Positions 22,638 to 33,265 of a DNA stretch of 64,000 nucleotides are shown one piece after another. Within the stretch, counting starts at the first letter, position 1. Every line of letters starts with the position of its first letter. A program made the translations under genes and the position numbers. The notes beneath the pieces were generated by a model. That model was not told the origin of the DNA, ran no database searches, and was given only the letters and a program-made list of their open reading frames with translations. Source of the stretch: Trachythela sp. YZ-2020 (taxonomy: Eukaryota; Cnidaria; Anthozoa; Malacalcyonacea; Clavulariidae); the NCBI GenBank assembly GCA_016169945.1, contig JADLSH010000256.1:1488001-1552000 (forward strand), read 5' to 3'.

Positions 22638-23513
22638 TACGGACAGTAATATAGTGATTATGTGCACTCAACGACATTGGTTCTGTGATGGGACTTTCGA
22701 CAGTGCCCCAGAAGGATGCTAGCTCTACACCATCCATGTCGTAGCAAACGGGAGCAGAACTGTACCTCTAGTTTATGCTATCGCACGTAACAAGAATCGC
22801 AATAAATTGGATACTTAAAAGAACGAGAAAGCAACTTGGATCCGTTGTCTGTTACTGTTGATTTTGAGCAAGCTTCGATTGCGTCGCTTAGAACTAACTT
22901 TCCTAATGCGCGTATACAGGGTTGTCTGTTTCATTTCGCACAATGCCTGTGGAGAAAGATACAGAATCTTGGTTTGCATCAATGGTACAGGGAACATGCC
23001 GACAACGCATTTTGGATGAAGAAATTCCAGGCTCTGGCCTTTGTCCCTCCTGATAGAGTTATCGATGCGTTTGAAGAGTTCGTAACTTCATTGGATCCTG
23101 AGACCGATGAGCTCCTCGGGGATTTTCTAGTGTATTTTGAGACGACCTGGATCGGAATAGTCCAGAGAGGACGTCGACGCCGATCTCTTTTCGATATCGA
23201 TCTATGGAATGTACACGACCGTGTTGAGAATGATTTACCGCGTACGAATAACTCCATAGAAGGTTGGCATCATGCCTTCGATCAACGCGTTGGCGTCACC
23301 CACCCCACTATCCGGAGACTTGTGGCCAAGATCAGGAAGGAGCAAGCCAATAACGAACTTTTATTGGAGCAAATCTCTGCTGGAATCTCCGTCGGCCCAT
23401 CGAAGAAAATTTACCAAACGCTGAATTTAAGACTCAAAGCGATTGTGAGTGATTTGGACTTAAACGCCGACAGCTTTTTAGACTATATACGTGCTATTGC
23501 ACATAACTTGTAA
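22638..23513 (+). pseudogene. FLYWCH-MULE transposase, C-terminal half (copy 1)
   Basis: Resumes the frame cut at 11040. MCTQRHWFCDGTFDSAPEG carries the first catalytic Asp, with in-frame stops near 22721 and 22816. From 22836 the frame is open: VTVDFEQASIAS (second Asp), IQGCLFHFAQCLW (CxxH motif), then RTNNSIEGWHH (Glu) and the C-terminus RAIAHNL. Order and residues match the MULE at 56450-57803. Disabled by stops and by the 11.6-kb insertion. Confidence 0.88.
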
Positions 23514-23579
23514 ATATGCATGAAAGTTACAATAAATGTTATTTCAAGACGTTGTTTCAAATAATTGAAATGTCGATGA

Positions 23580-23749
23580 ATTGTCCTGTCGGCCTAATGT
23601 CTTGTCGGCCAAATGTCCTGTCGGCTAAATGTCTTGTCGGCCAAATGTCCTGTCGGCTAAATGTCTGTCGGTGAAAGGTCATGTCGGTCAAACGTCTGTC
23701 GGTCTAGTGTCTGTCGGCCAAATGCCTGTCGGCCAAACGTCCGCGCACC
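23580..23749. repeat. Right terminal repeat of MULE copy 1: iterated TGTCGGCCAAATGTCC
   Basis: About ten 16-bp units of TGTCGGCCAAATGTCC-type sequence end in GTCCGCGCACC, comparable to the end GTCCGGGTACC of the MULE at 58161. The unit matches the iterated motif of that MULE's terminal repeats. Flanking host sequence is the KDZ-like exon, starting GCATAAAGG. Confidence 0.75.
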
Positions 23750-25580
23750 GCATAAAGGATCTTTATGATTTCGTAGATGCAAACGATCTATGATTTTTCC
23801 AACACATTGCCACATTTTGTCAAAAGGAGGCTGGAGAGGTAGATCCTTCCGCGAAGCACGAAGTGAATTCAAATGACACATATTATCGTAGGCTAGCACT
23901 GTCTCTTTCATTGCTTGGCACACTTCTTCATCATTCTTACCTTCATTCTTTAATGCCATAAATTTGTTATATAGCCACACAATTGTTATCACGAACGCTT
24001 GTGTTGGTGACTCTGACCTGCAACATAAATATTTTAAACCTTGTTCATGTTGTTATATAAGAAATACATCATTCTCATACTCTTTGAACACAGGACATGT
24101 ACTCAAGATAATAAGTAGCCGTTTAAATTTAAGGTAGGCAAACACAAGTTTTATGTTTTCTCACTTGTATAAAGGCTGACAATAGTCAATGTGCCCACGG
24201 CCCACCACCTGACGCAATGATAAAAATCCTGCATTTCTTGCATTTCTGCAAGCGAGTTTTTCCCACAGTATCTTTATTACATGAGATGACTTCAGCTGCC
24301 TCACAATCTTCTAGCAATTTGATATTCTTAGCCATGAACATCCTGGTACCTTCATATATAAAATTTCTGAAGATTAGCAAACCCATATAATTCATATCAA
24401 ACAGACTAAACGTATCACTTTTTTTCCCATCAAATTTCCATACTTCCAAAACGTAATCACTGAAAGTTATATTTTCTTAATAGTATGCTTACCTTGATAA
24501 ACTGCCGCATTATCTTCATGATTCCCGCAATCAGGGATTTCCGATTCAAGATTTTCTAGTACATCGGCAGGTTCTATATGCAAGAATATAATGGAAGTAT
24601 GTCAATATAATAAGTGTATTTTCCTAGTCCGGCAAATACAAGCATGTCCGGTGAATTTTTATTGGCAAATCTAAGTTCTTAACCGTTTTGTAACACTGCT
24701 TTGTGTTGTTTGGTTTTTTAATACATTTTAACCGTTGCATGGTGACTCATTCTTGGCGTCCTTCATTGAATATTAGCATGCATGCATGGCATTTTCTGAG
24801 CCTGATGGTGACCAATTTATAACACGTCGATGATCACTATCACTACATTTTATACAGGTACACTACCTTGATTCTTATTTTTGCAATACTGGAGAAATTT
24901 CTTCAGATCTTTTGGGATGCCTTTGCTGACGACTATAGGCAGATGTCTGTCACAGAATGCTGATTGATATTCTGGATTTCTGGGACATACTTTTGGGTAG
25001 TTTATCTCCTTTTCATATCCAACAATAGTGACAGGAACTGGGAACATGCAGTGAGCATAGCACAACTTCCAAAGATATTAAATTATATGTCATTTCAATT
25101 ATTTTCAAGGTAGTAATTTCCAACACCTGAATATATCAATATGATTTTGGTTTCACCTTTACTTTTGCATCCTTTAAAACATTCGTGTCTATATGTACTT
25201 GAAATTATATTTGTCACGATGTACTCAGTGGCAGCATCCTTCGAACCAGGGTAACTCTTTACTGTTTTCTCTTTATTGAATATCCACTTACTGGCTATTC
25301 CCATGTCACAAAGCTCTTGATAAAGTTCATATTCCCAGAATGCAATTGCAACGGATTTGCGATGAAGTTCACGAGGGATGTGAGCTAGAAGACGAAGTGT
25401 ACATCATTGGAATGTATTATTACTCTTTAATTTTAAATATAAAGATTATCAGTCTTAAATTGTAGTCATGCACTTACAACACCATTAACATATTACAGGA
25501 TTTTTCAGTTCTAATACCTTTCTCAGCTTTGTGTTTCAAAGGCGCTTTTTGATCCCCAATAGTAGCATTGTCTCCTAAAA
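23750..25580 (-). pseudogene. KDZ-like transposase gene, 3' end cut by MULE insertion
   Basis: Exons read on the minus strand: about 25576-25517 (GDNATIGDQKAPLKHKAEK), 25384-25156 (HIPRELHRKSVAIAFWEYEL to ECFKGCKSK), about 25075-24870 (LCYAHCMFPVPVTIVGYEK, CPRNPEYQSAFCDRHLP), about 24575-24490 (acidic), 24449-24170, and 24018-23750 (SESPTQAFVITIVWLYN, ETVLAYDNMCHLNSL, LRNHKDPLC). Cysteine clusters followed by a YDNMC block are typical of a multicopy cnidarian family that I relate to Kyakuja-Dileera-Zisupton transposases; the superfamily name is moderately sure. A one-base shift near 24195 is needed to read GRGHIDYCQPLYK. The last exon is truncated by the MULE end at 23749. Confidence 0.6.
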
Positions 25581-26090
25581 GAAAAACAAAACAAAAAATA
25601 CTTTGAGCACTACTGCAGCAAAGTTTTACGGCCCAGTTATGTGTAGACTACTCTAGCACTCGTAGACTACTTTGCACTCCGTACTCCGCATTCCACATTT
25701 TATCGCCATGCCGGAAAATTCCAGTTTTGGAAATTCCCAGAAGACTCTTCCAAATATGGAATAGACAACAGAATTAACCAATCAGCGATGCCAGAAAATG
25801 GCACCACTTTTGAAACGATTGCGTCGTCGGAATTTCGGCCTTTTGTGCTCTGTTCTATAGAAGAGCTTGGAATATAAATTGTTATAAAGTCTTAAATTCA
25901 CAATTTTGGTAAGTTTTATTGCTTTATATTTACGTAGGACTTTCATACAACAAAGTTATTTTCTGTATACGTAGTTGTAAAATATCTGGTATATAAGCGG
26001 TTTAGTGCAAGCAATTGTATGAAATAGGTCGAGCAATGTCGCGGAATGATATACTAGCTCGAATTGCATTCAAATATGTACTATTGAAGA
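25581..26090. other. No gene seen
   Basis: AT-rich sequence with a CCAATCAG box near 25778 and short repeats of CTAGACTAC type near 25645. No open frame with recognisable similarity. Confidence 0.35.
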
Positions 26091-26205
26091 TTAGTATACA
26101 CCCAACCATTGTCCATTACAAATCCTACATTCTGATTGGCTACTCAACCGTTGACCATTCGTGATGGACAACGTTTGGGAAAAATGAAAACAAACCTGAA
26201 AAAAT

Positions 26206-26457
26206 ATGGCAGTAAACTCTCGTTTTGCAGACGTTTCGGAGGAATTTTTGGAGAGTTTGATAGAAAATTCTACCCCTGAGAAAACTAAAAAGGCCACAAA
26301 ATATGGCATGAAGATTTTTAATGGCAAGGAACGAAATAGAAACCGTATTTTATTAATAAATCTGCTTTTACTTGCCGCTCACGAGTGGTTAAATAACACA
26401 ACTGAATTAAATTATTTTAAAAATTACACGGTGTATGGATTATTTTCTCGAAATTAA
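26206..26457 (+). CDS. Crypton/KIAA1958-like N-terminal peptide
   Basis: An 83-codon frame. MAVNSRFADVSEEFLESLIE and TPEKTKKATKYGMKIFN resemble the N-terminus of KIAA1958-like/DUF3504 proteins, where a short leader precedes the core-binding domain. The rest is unrelated and the recombinase domain is missing. The start fits the position 3' of the CCAAT box. Either a short derivative protein or a relic of an internally deleted element. Confidence 0.5.
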   Translation: MAVNSRFADVSEEFLESLIENSTPEKTKKATKYGMKIFNGKERNRNRILLINLLLLAAHEWLNNTTELNYFKNYTVYGLFSRN

Positions 26458-26482
26458 TATATCTATACAAGGTGTATACTAA

Positions 26483-26589
26483 AACAATTAGACAACTCGT
26501 CCTCGTTGTCTATGAGCGAATAGTCGACTCAGGCTTCGCCTTCGTTGACTATTCGCTCATAGACAACTCGGACTCGTTGTCTAATTGTT
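26483..26589. repeat. Type 2 modular hairpin
   Basis: Arm A starts AACAATTAGACAAC and pairs with GTTGTCTAATTGTT. Arm B (26506-26525, TTGTCTATGAGCGAATAGTC) pairs perfectly with 26547-26566. GACAA and TTGTC alternate four times with 9-10 base spacers such as CTCGTCCTCG, so each junction is itself a small inverted site. Confidence 0.88.
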
Positions 26590-26591
26590 AA

Positions 26592-27331
26592 TTAGTAGAA
26601 ATTGTGAGGTGTCTATTGCTTTTCCTGCATTCTGATTGGTCCAAATTGAGCCTCTAAAAAGTGATAGTCACTGGTCAGTGACTATCACTTTTTTTCAAAA
26701 TGGCTTCTTCGCAAGCTGCCGAATTTAAAACAAAAATCGTTTTTTGAGCCTGATTCAAAGTTTTAAATGAAAAAAACTGCCGCTAAATTAAAGGAGGATA
26801 TATTTTTGACATTTTTAAAGGTAAGCGATAACAAATACACTATTTTTCTTCCATGAAAGGCAGCGTTTTCTCGCTGTTGAAATGTATAAAACTTTTTCCG
26901 TACGGCTCAACCACTCAAGTGTTTATTTTGAAAATTATTCGTTTTATCCTCATTTATATATATCGTTATATTCAGCAAAAACCTAGCTGTGATATATTTT
27001 TAAAACCATTCTACTTTGTATTTGAGCCCTTCCAAAGTATTTTTCTCACGAAATTGTTTGTTTTTGTTTCGCTTCGATATATTTTTGACACTCGTCTTTT
27101 GCCGGCATGTTTTTAAATAACCGGGCAACCGGCCGCTGAGAAAACCGCTGAATTTTGTCCTATAGCCTTTTCAACTGACCTCATAACTTTCTGTGTTTGT
27201 TTTTCTCTTTGAAATTTCTACTAAAACAATTAGTCGCCTCAGGCTCGGTGATTACAAGCCTATAGTCACTTCGCCTTCGGCTCAGTGACTATAGGCTTGT
27301 AATCACCTCGCCTTCGGCGACTAATTGTTAA
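26592..27331 (+). mobile_element. 740-bp hairpin-terminated element (type 3)
   Basis: 12-bp inverted repeats TTAGTAGAAATT (26592-26603) and AATTTCTACTAA (27213-27224), the latter next to the hairpin 27225-27329. Inverted CCAAT box near 26630. A 5' palindrome at about 26656-26692 (GTGATAGTCAC/GTGACTATCAC) shares TCAGTGACTAT with the 3' hairpin. The first ATG (26700) opens MASSQAAEFKTKIVF and stops, so it is non-coding. Related copies: 52102-52460 and, reversed, 39690-40130. It abuts the previous element directly. Confidence 0.65.
27225..27329. repeat. Type 3 modular hairpin
   Basis: Arm A AACAATTAGTCGCC pairs with GGCGACTAATTGTT. Arm B at 27248-27269 (begins GTGATTACAAGC) pairs perfectly over 22 bases with 27285-27306. 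The loop is TTCGCCTTCGGCTCA. Outer bases AACAATTAG are shared with the type 2 hairpin. Confidence 0.88.
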
Positions 27332-27419
27332 ATGTAAAGTTCCTTCACCTGGTAACTTAGCTAATAATTCATCGACATATCCGTCGAATAATTCGAGCAT
27401 TCCAAATAAATTAACACTT

Positions 27420-27965
27420 ATCATTTAAATATCCGGTCTCTAAAAAACAGAAATCATTTCCTCCAACTTCGTGAGTTTATCGGGGGAAAAAACTACCATA
27501 TAATTACGTTGTCAGAAACATGGCTGAATACATCAGTTAAAAATGTGGAAGTTGAAATAGGTTATAAATTACTCAGACTTGACCGACTTGGTAAACGTGG
27601 TGGGGGCGTTTGCGCGTATATCCGTACCCCGTTGAAGGCGCACATCTTAAAAGACTTGTCGAGTACCTCCATAACCTGGTTTCAACAAATTTGGATACAA
27701 GTTCAATATAAAAAGCTGAGGTAATTTGTAATTTGTGTCACTTACAGACCGCCTGACTGTCCTGTTTCCTGTTTTGAGGACTACCTGAAACCTTCGTTGA
27801 TCCATGCTTTAACGTTCAATAATCCTATTACAATCCTAGGCGATCTAAACTGTGATCTTTTACAGGAAAACCATGATGGACTAGCATTGACAAATTTCGT
27901 TTCCGAGTTGAATCTTAAGCAAGTGATTACTTCACCCACAAGGATTACAAACTCGTACCCAGCGC
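27420..27965 (+). pseudogene. LINE AP-endonuclease fragment
   Basis: Reads NIRSLKNRNHFLQLREFI, ITLSETWLNTSV, GKRGGGVCAYIRT; after a stop near 27722 it continues in another frame as YRPPDCPVSCFEDYL, ILGDLNCDLLQ and ITSPTRITNS. These are the metal-binding Glu (SETW), Asp/Asn (GDLNCD) and downstream blocks of CR1/L2-type endonucleases. Truncated on both sides, no RT. Confidence 0.75.
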
Positions 27966-27989
27966 TAGCCTGCTGGGCGTAGCGCTGGT

Positions 27990-29250
27990 AAAGGCTGACC
28001 ACGTGACAGGCAAATACTCCAAGATTCTTGGAGTATTAGCCTGCGAGCGGGCTGTATGGAAATTAAGACAGGGGGGTGACGAAAAGTTCACGAAAGGATA
28101 AATGTGGTTTCGTGAATTGCCGCGGTTATGACATTCTTACCATTATGATCTTTCTTTAAACATTTATACGGCGAATACACATCAATCTTCTTTATATCTG
28201 CTTCATGTCGCATTATAATTTGCCGAGGAGGAGACGTTTCGAAGGACGATGAAAGTCAGCAAGGTACGAGACATATATATATTTTTTATAGTATTTTACA
28301 AATAGGTTAACCCATTAAGTTGCAATGGAGCCTTTGTGCCTTACTAATTCACACAATCTAGTGCCAGACAATTTATCCCATCAAAGGGAAAGTGTTGTAT
28401 ATTATGCTTAATAATACAAATGTAAATGTTAACCAGACACTATTATACCATTAACCGGCAAGTTTGGTTATTGGACTTTTGTAGGTCTAAATTTTTAGTA
28501 AAAAATTGTGTATATATACAGAGGCAGTTGTAAAAAATGAAAATATATGCCCTGCAATTCCGGTGCAATGCTGTCTATTCCAGTTGCCAAGGGCTAACCA
28601 CAAATTCATGTGTATTTACCAGGATAATGCTAGTGTGTGTTATTGTTGCCAATGTGTGTTATTGATGCCAATGTGTACTTGTGGTTAACTTTTGGCAACT
28701 GTACTGTGTAGCTTAGATACCCAAATTTGCAAAGTTTAGAATATTTAAGATCTTTCGGTTAACCCAATTAAGGTGCAATGCACATCTTTGTATCATACTA
28801 CACTATTTCAGTCATTCTAACGCTAGTTGCTAGACAGTTTAATTTAATTGTCAAGTGGAGATTGTTGCATGTGAACCTTTAACCAGGCAACCTTCCAATG
28901 TCTTGCTAACCCATTTTAAATCAACTGCTGTCCTGTATTTGACTGAATAGTTGTTGAAATATTATATATTATACTGTACTTATTCTTCTACAGATTCCAT
29001 TAGATCATTCATTGAGTACATTGATTTCTTGCGGCATTTGTTGTGTTGGGGATGGAAGTTAAAAGTAAACGGAGAAGCAAATTGACTCAGGGCTGAGGTG
29101 AACAGAAGGTATGTTTTGTTTTCTTTTGTTTAAATGTATTTGAAACTTTTCTCATTAAACCATTATGCCGAATGAATTGATAGATTTTAAATGAATTTCA
29201 AGCTTATTCCAAATATTTTCAAGCTTATTCCAAATATCATCATTGCCACT
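27990..29250. other. No gene seen; palindrome near 28016
   Basis: TACTCCAAGATTCTTGGAGT near 28016-28036 is a perfect hairpin whose core recurs near 40228. The rest is AT-rich with a short repeated GCCAATGTGTGTTATTG-like stretch near 28640-28680. Confidence 0.4.
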
Positions 29251-29265
29251 TTGCTTTGCAATTGT

Positions 29266-29846
29266 TTAGGAAGGTATGTAAGTTATTAAATGTCTATATT
29301 CAGCAACCAGGTGGTGGTTAAAGGAAGGTATATCAGTTATTAAATGTCTATATTCAGCAACCAGGTTGTGGTTTAGGAAGGTATATCAGTTATTAAATGT
29401 CTATATTCCAGGGCATTTTTTAAGAAAACGTTAGTGGGGGTGCCATAATCGAAAGGGGACGTAACAAGTAGGTAGTGTATTACAGGTGTGGGAAGCTGAA
29501 GGGGGATCTGGGGGTCCTCCCCCAGAAAATTTTTGTATTCTTGAGTCTCTGTGGCTTGGTTTCCTGCATTTTCAGAGACAATTGTTTATATATCCCAACT
29601 AAATGGAGCCAGGTTTTGTTGTGAGAATACCATAACTTTCTTCTAAACTCAGTTTTTTCCCCTTTTTTGCATATATTTTGGACAAAAGGGACCTTCACTG
29701 GGGAGAGGCCAAAATAGCTTACTGGAGGGGGCCAACATGGGGACTGGGGGGGGCCCCCCAGCCATTCTGTTAAAAAAGGCCCTGCTATATTCAGCAACCA
29801 GGTGGTGGTTTAGGAAGGTATATCAGTTATTAAATGTCTATATTCA
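29266..29846. repeat. 53-bp minisatellite (about 4 units), interrupted by a MITE
   Basis: Units start GGAAGGTATATCAGTTATTA and contain CAGCAACCAGGTGGTGG. The array is split between 29408 and 29785 by the hAT-type MITE, whose target duplication CTATATTC lies inside a unit. The array is therefore older than the insertion. Confidence 0.85.
29409..29784. mobile_element. hAT-type MITE, copy 2
   Basis: Ends CAGGGCATTTTTTAA and TTAAAAAAGGCCCTG with perfect 8-bp duplication CTATATTC (29401-29408, 29785-29792). Same family and orientation as 667-1045, including the internal CGAAAGGGGACGTAACAAGT segment. Confidence 0.9.
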
Positions 29847-29849
29847 AAC

Positions 29850-30928
29850 TAAGCGTTAAAACACAATACCACATAACTATATATCTAATCCACCAACCAT
29901 CAGCTAACATACTTCACAAGCATGGTCGACCCAAGACTCTGTGAGATGTATGATATAGCTCGATGTATGATATATTATTTTTTTTCGAATCAGTTATCGC
30001 ATATTTCACCCCTATATGTTCTCTGTTTTTAATACATATGTATAAATAATTTACATTATAGTTCATGAAACGACTATTACGCTGCCTAGACTATAAATTT
30101 TACTTATACTGTACTTCCGGGCACAGTCTATTTACCAACAATACAAAATCTATAAGACCTGATATTTAAATCTGTATGATACACAGTGCAGGTTATTCAC
30201 ATGCCTTTTAGACTTCCTACAGCACCTGCCATGGTCTAGTTTTCAGACCCTCGTGATTGTTTAAAAGCCATTTATACCATTAATTATATAATATCGTACA
30301 TACATGGATACACAATTACATAAATGACATAGCATACCAATTATTTAACGCCAGTGGAGGTTCTATTACCTACTCTTATATTACAATAAGAAAAAGCAAA
30401 TATGTATATCAATTTAAGTAAGCTTATTTTGCAAATCAATTATCACTATCAAGGGTAGTGCTGGACTGCTGGAGGGGCGGGGGCTACAACCCTGCCAGCC
30501 CATTAGCCATTTAGCGCCTTATCAGGAAAAAAATTGCATTTCATTGGGGAAGACACTACGGTATGTCTTGTAACAAGTGTAACAATTCTATGTTACCCCA
30601 AAGTACCCTCAATAAAAAAGATACAGGAAATATAGTGTCAGAGATTTGAAATTCTAATATTTTCTCAGGGGCGTATGATTCTGAACACAGAACACCCCTA
30701 GGTTGAATTTCTGGCGCCACCCCTGATCACTATTATGATCATTCTATTTATGCAATTATGCTTATTATTGTAAAGTGCAGCTAATCTGTTTTAAATCTGG
30801 ATGTAATATCACTATTTTAAAGTACAAGAGAAATCCAGTCTATAAGTTATATCAATAATCCTCAGTCACTGTCCAGTCTGTCCTCAACCAATAGCCATAA
30901 GTCATTATTAAGAAATTGTAGCACATTC
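29850..30928. other. No gene seen
   Basis: AT-rich and without convincing ORF or splice pattern. A G-rich stretch at about 30465-30485 looks like another worn MITE end but has no partner. Confidence 0.35.
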
Positions 30929-31165
30929 CGAGGGGTGTATCACTCCAAAAAAGCGTACGAGATTTTTGGGATTTTGAAAATCCCGTGGGATTTGGGGGGG
31001 GGGATTTTTTCAAGATATTTGTGGATTTGTAGGGATTTCATAGATTTTCTAGGATTTTTAGTGATTTTTTGGGACTTCATAGAGATTTTTTTAGGGATTT
31101 TATAGAGATTTTTAAGGATTTTGTTTCGAGGTGTACGAGATTTTTTGGAGTGAATACACCCCTCG
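30929..31165. mobile_element. hAT-type MITE (237 bp)
   Basis: Ends CGAGGGGTGTATCACTCC and the complement of CGAGGGGTGTATTCACTC, with 8-bp duplication GCACATTC at 30921-30928 and 31166-31173. The interior is a degenerate GGGATTTTAT-type repeat; the open frame on the minus strand here is a product of that repeat. Confidence 0.85.
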
Positions 31166-31339
31166 GCACATTCTACGGCGTTTACATGTTCAGTCTTTTC
31201 GTCTTGGTATTCCATAGTTATAAAAGTTAAAAAGACTTTATAAAGCTAAAAATTTGTAACGAAATGTCTGAATCGCCCAAGGCGGGTGCCTGAGTATATA
31301 TATAACAGTGTGTTACTGTGTTCAGACAGTTCAGACATG

Positions 31340-32105
31340 AGTCGCTATTACGCTATTAATATAAATTTCCATAAAACGCAAACAAAATACAATCACTACG
31401 AACACGACATACACTCACCTCGCAAAATTGAACGCCTAAAGTCTCTTGAACGTCTCCACGAAAGAATTCCACAGTAAAAATACTCAATAGCAGCTTGTCA
31501 CTTCGAAGTATCGATGTTCGCCTTGAAAAGTCAAACCGAAAAAACGCGATACGGCGAAAAATTTATAATTTGCCAACAGCGAAGATCAGATTTCTCAATG
31601 CCAAATTTCTATTCGCTATAAAGCTCACCAAATCGGAAGTAAACTTCATTAAATGCGGCACGTGGGGCGCCTTTGGCAACTCTAATGTTATTGTTGTCTG
31701 CAGCGCTGCCGGCGCATTGAATTCGCGGTTCGTGTCGCGTGCCTTTCTCAGTTTCGCGAACGTTTCTCGAGTCGCGCGCGCTTTCCTGCGCGCCCTTCTC
31801 ACGCGCGCGTTTACCGCACGTTCAGGCTTTGCTGCGCGCTCGCGCTTGAAATATTGCGCAATATCTTTACAGGCGCGGCGCATTACGATATTGCGCGGCG
31901 TCCTGACGCGCATTTTGTCCGAAATTGCGCGGCCTAGATCTAAATCCACTCATAATGACAACAAAGAACACAATATGAGTTAGTCTTGTTCGAAGTACGT
32001 CATATAAGATATGAATATAGTATCTAAAAACATAAACAAAGCGCCGAACGTAAACAATGCGCAGAAACTATGCGCAGAACGGACTTGACCGCCTCTTTAA
32101 TGGAA
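31340..32105 (-). other. CpG-rich segment, possibly a decayed LINE 5' end/ORF1
   Basis: Reading leftward, the 40-bp leader shared with 8690-8742 comes first (32045-32105). After ATG 31956 follows an Arg-rich frame (MSGFRSRPRNFGQNARQDAA) that stops near 31890. A second frame then reads AFNEVYFRFGELY. The strand-opposed overlapping open frames of 31495-31983 reflect high GC. I recognise no family; a nucleic-acid-binding ORF1 is a guess from position and arginine content. Confidence 0.3.
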
Positions 32106-33139
32106 CTCTTGGTACCAACATCAAATGTTAATATAGGTTGTTGTTTACTTCAAAGTTGTCAATGGCATCTTGAAAAACTACTTTGAAATTATAGAGGCAA
32201 TGTCTTTTAATATTTTTGTGGTTCAATTAGCTGGTTGTCTGTGTTCATAAGATATTGATAACGCATTTGCCATGTGCAGTCTGTCAGAACAGTCTTTGAC
32301 TCTTTGTTCCCATCTGTAGATGTTTCATACATGTATTTAATCAACATTTGGTTTCATCAGTGTTCATCTTGTACTGCCCAGTGAATTGTCGAAATACATG
32401 ATTATACAGCAAACCAATACACAGGATGACCTGTTGGAAATACATCATTCCTCATATAGCAAATTGCACTCCATAAGAGATGATGTGATATATCCATATT
32501 ATTTTGAAACAACCATTTTGTTGAAGTAAAATAAAAATATACATTTCTGTGTAATCCAGCTGTTCAGATGGTACCAATCAGTGTAATGATTAACATTAAG
32601 CTCAGTAAGAATTCCAAACCCCCAAACTATATAACAAAAAAGAAATCATGGGCATATCAATATTATGGGCAGATCAATGTTACAGTACTTTCAGCCACAA
32701 TGGGCAGAGCAATGTTACTTTCCACCACAATGGGCAGATCAATGTTGTTACTTTCCACCACAATGGGCAGATCAATGCTATTTTGTGCCTCAACGGGCAG
32801 GTTGATGTTATTCTGTGCCTTAACGGGCAAATGAATGCCTTGTAGTGCCTCAGCCGACACTACAACAACAGGTAGATACGATATTACAGTCCACAGATCT
32901 CGTAAGAAAACATGTTCTTACCACATGAAACACTAACAACTGTTGGTAAGTTATCTATAGACAAAAATTCTACACCTGGGTCTAGGATAATTAAGCCATT
33001 ATCTAGTGCTTTTAAGTACATTTTGTCTCCTTGCAGTAAGACATTATTTAATGTTGTTGTTGACCAATCGATCAGCGGTTATTTTGGGCTGTTAAAATAG
33101 CCGATAAACTCATGAAAGCACATTTCTTCCCTCTAGATC
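32106..33139. repeat. AT-rich spacer with GGGCAGATCAATG tandem repeat
   Basis: At about 32655-32845 there are six to seven degenerate units of 22-36 bp containing GGGCAGATCAATGTT, with CTTTCCACCACAAT between some. No gene is visible around it. Confidence 0.6.
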
Positions 33140-33149
33140 AGAGGAGGTC

Positions 33150-33265
33150 GGACAGCAGGCCGCAAAGCATCGTGGGAATTGAGCGCCTAATTCCACGCGT
33201 GGCTTCATTGACTGTCGAGGAGTGAACATCTCTCTGACTAAACCAATATGGAAGCTTTCGAACGA
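33150..33265. repeat. Uninterrupted relative of the repeat split at 3589/7245
   Basis: GCCGCAAAGCATCGTGGGAA and GAACATCTCTCTGAC match 3550-3589 joined to 7245-7310. Both are followed by a short ATG frame (MEAFERQRCQAAILC here). It may be the 5' end of a repeat gene whose next exon is 33838. Confidence 0.5.

Larger units (their letters stand above)
26091..26590 (+). mobile_element. 500-bp hairpin-terminated element (type 2) with Crypton-like N-terminus
   Basis: Perfect 12-bp inverted repeats TTAGTATACACC (26091-26102) and GGTGTATACTAA (26471-26482), the latter directly followed by the hairpin. An inverted CCAAT box (CTGATTGG) lies near 26132. Positions 26150-26172 closely resemble the hairpin segment 26544-26567. 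The small ORF at 26206 is Crypton-like. Confidence 0.65.

Noticed and set aside
26483..27329. CRISPR-like repeats near 26.5-27.3 kb
   Set aside because: The units are inverted, not spaced direct repeats, there are no cas genes, and the genome is eukaryotic.
30940..31215. Lys/Pro-rich frame on the minus strand
   Set aside because: It is the translation of a GGGATTTTAT-type repeat inside a MITE with clear ends and duplication.
31495..31983. 162-codon plus-strand frame, Ala/Arg-rich
   Set aside because: Fully overlaps an open frame on the other strand in a CpG-rich segment, so openness comes from base composition; no recognisable domain.
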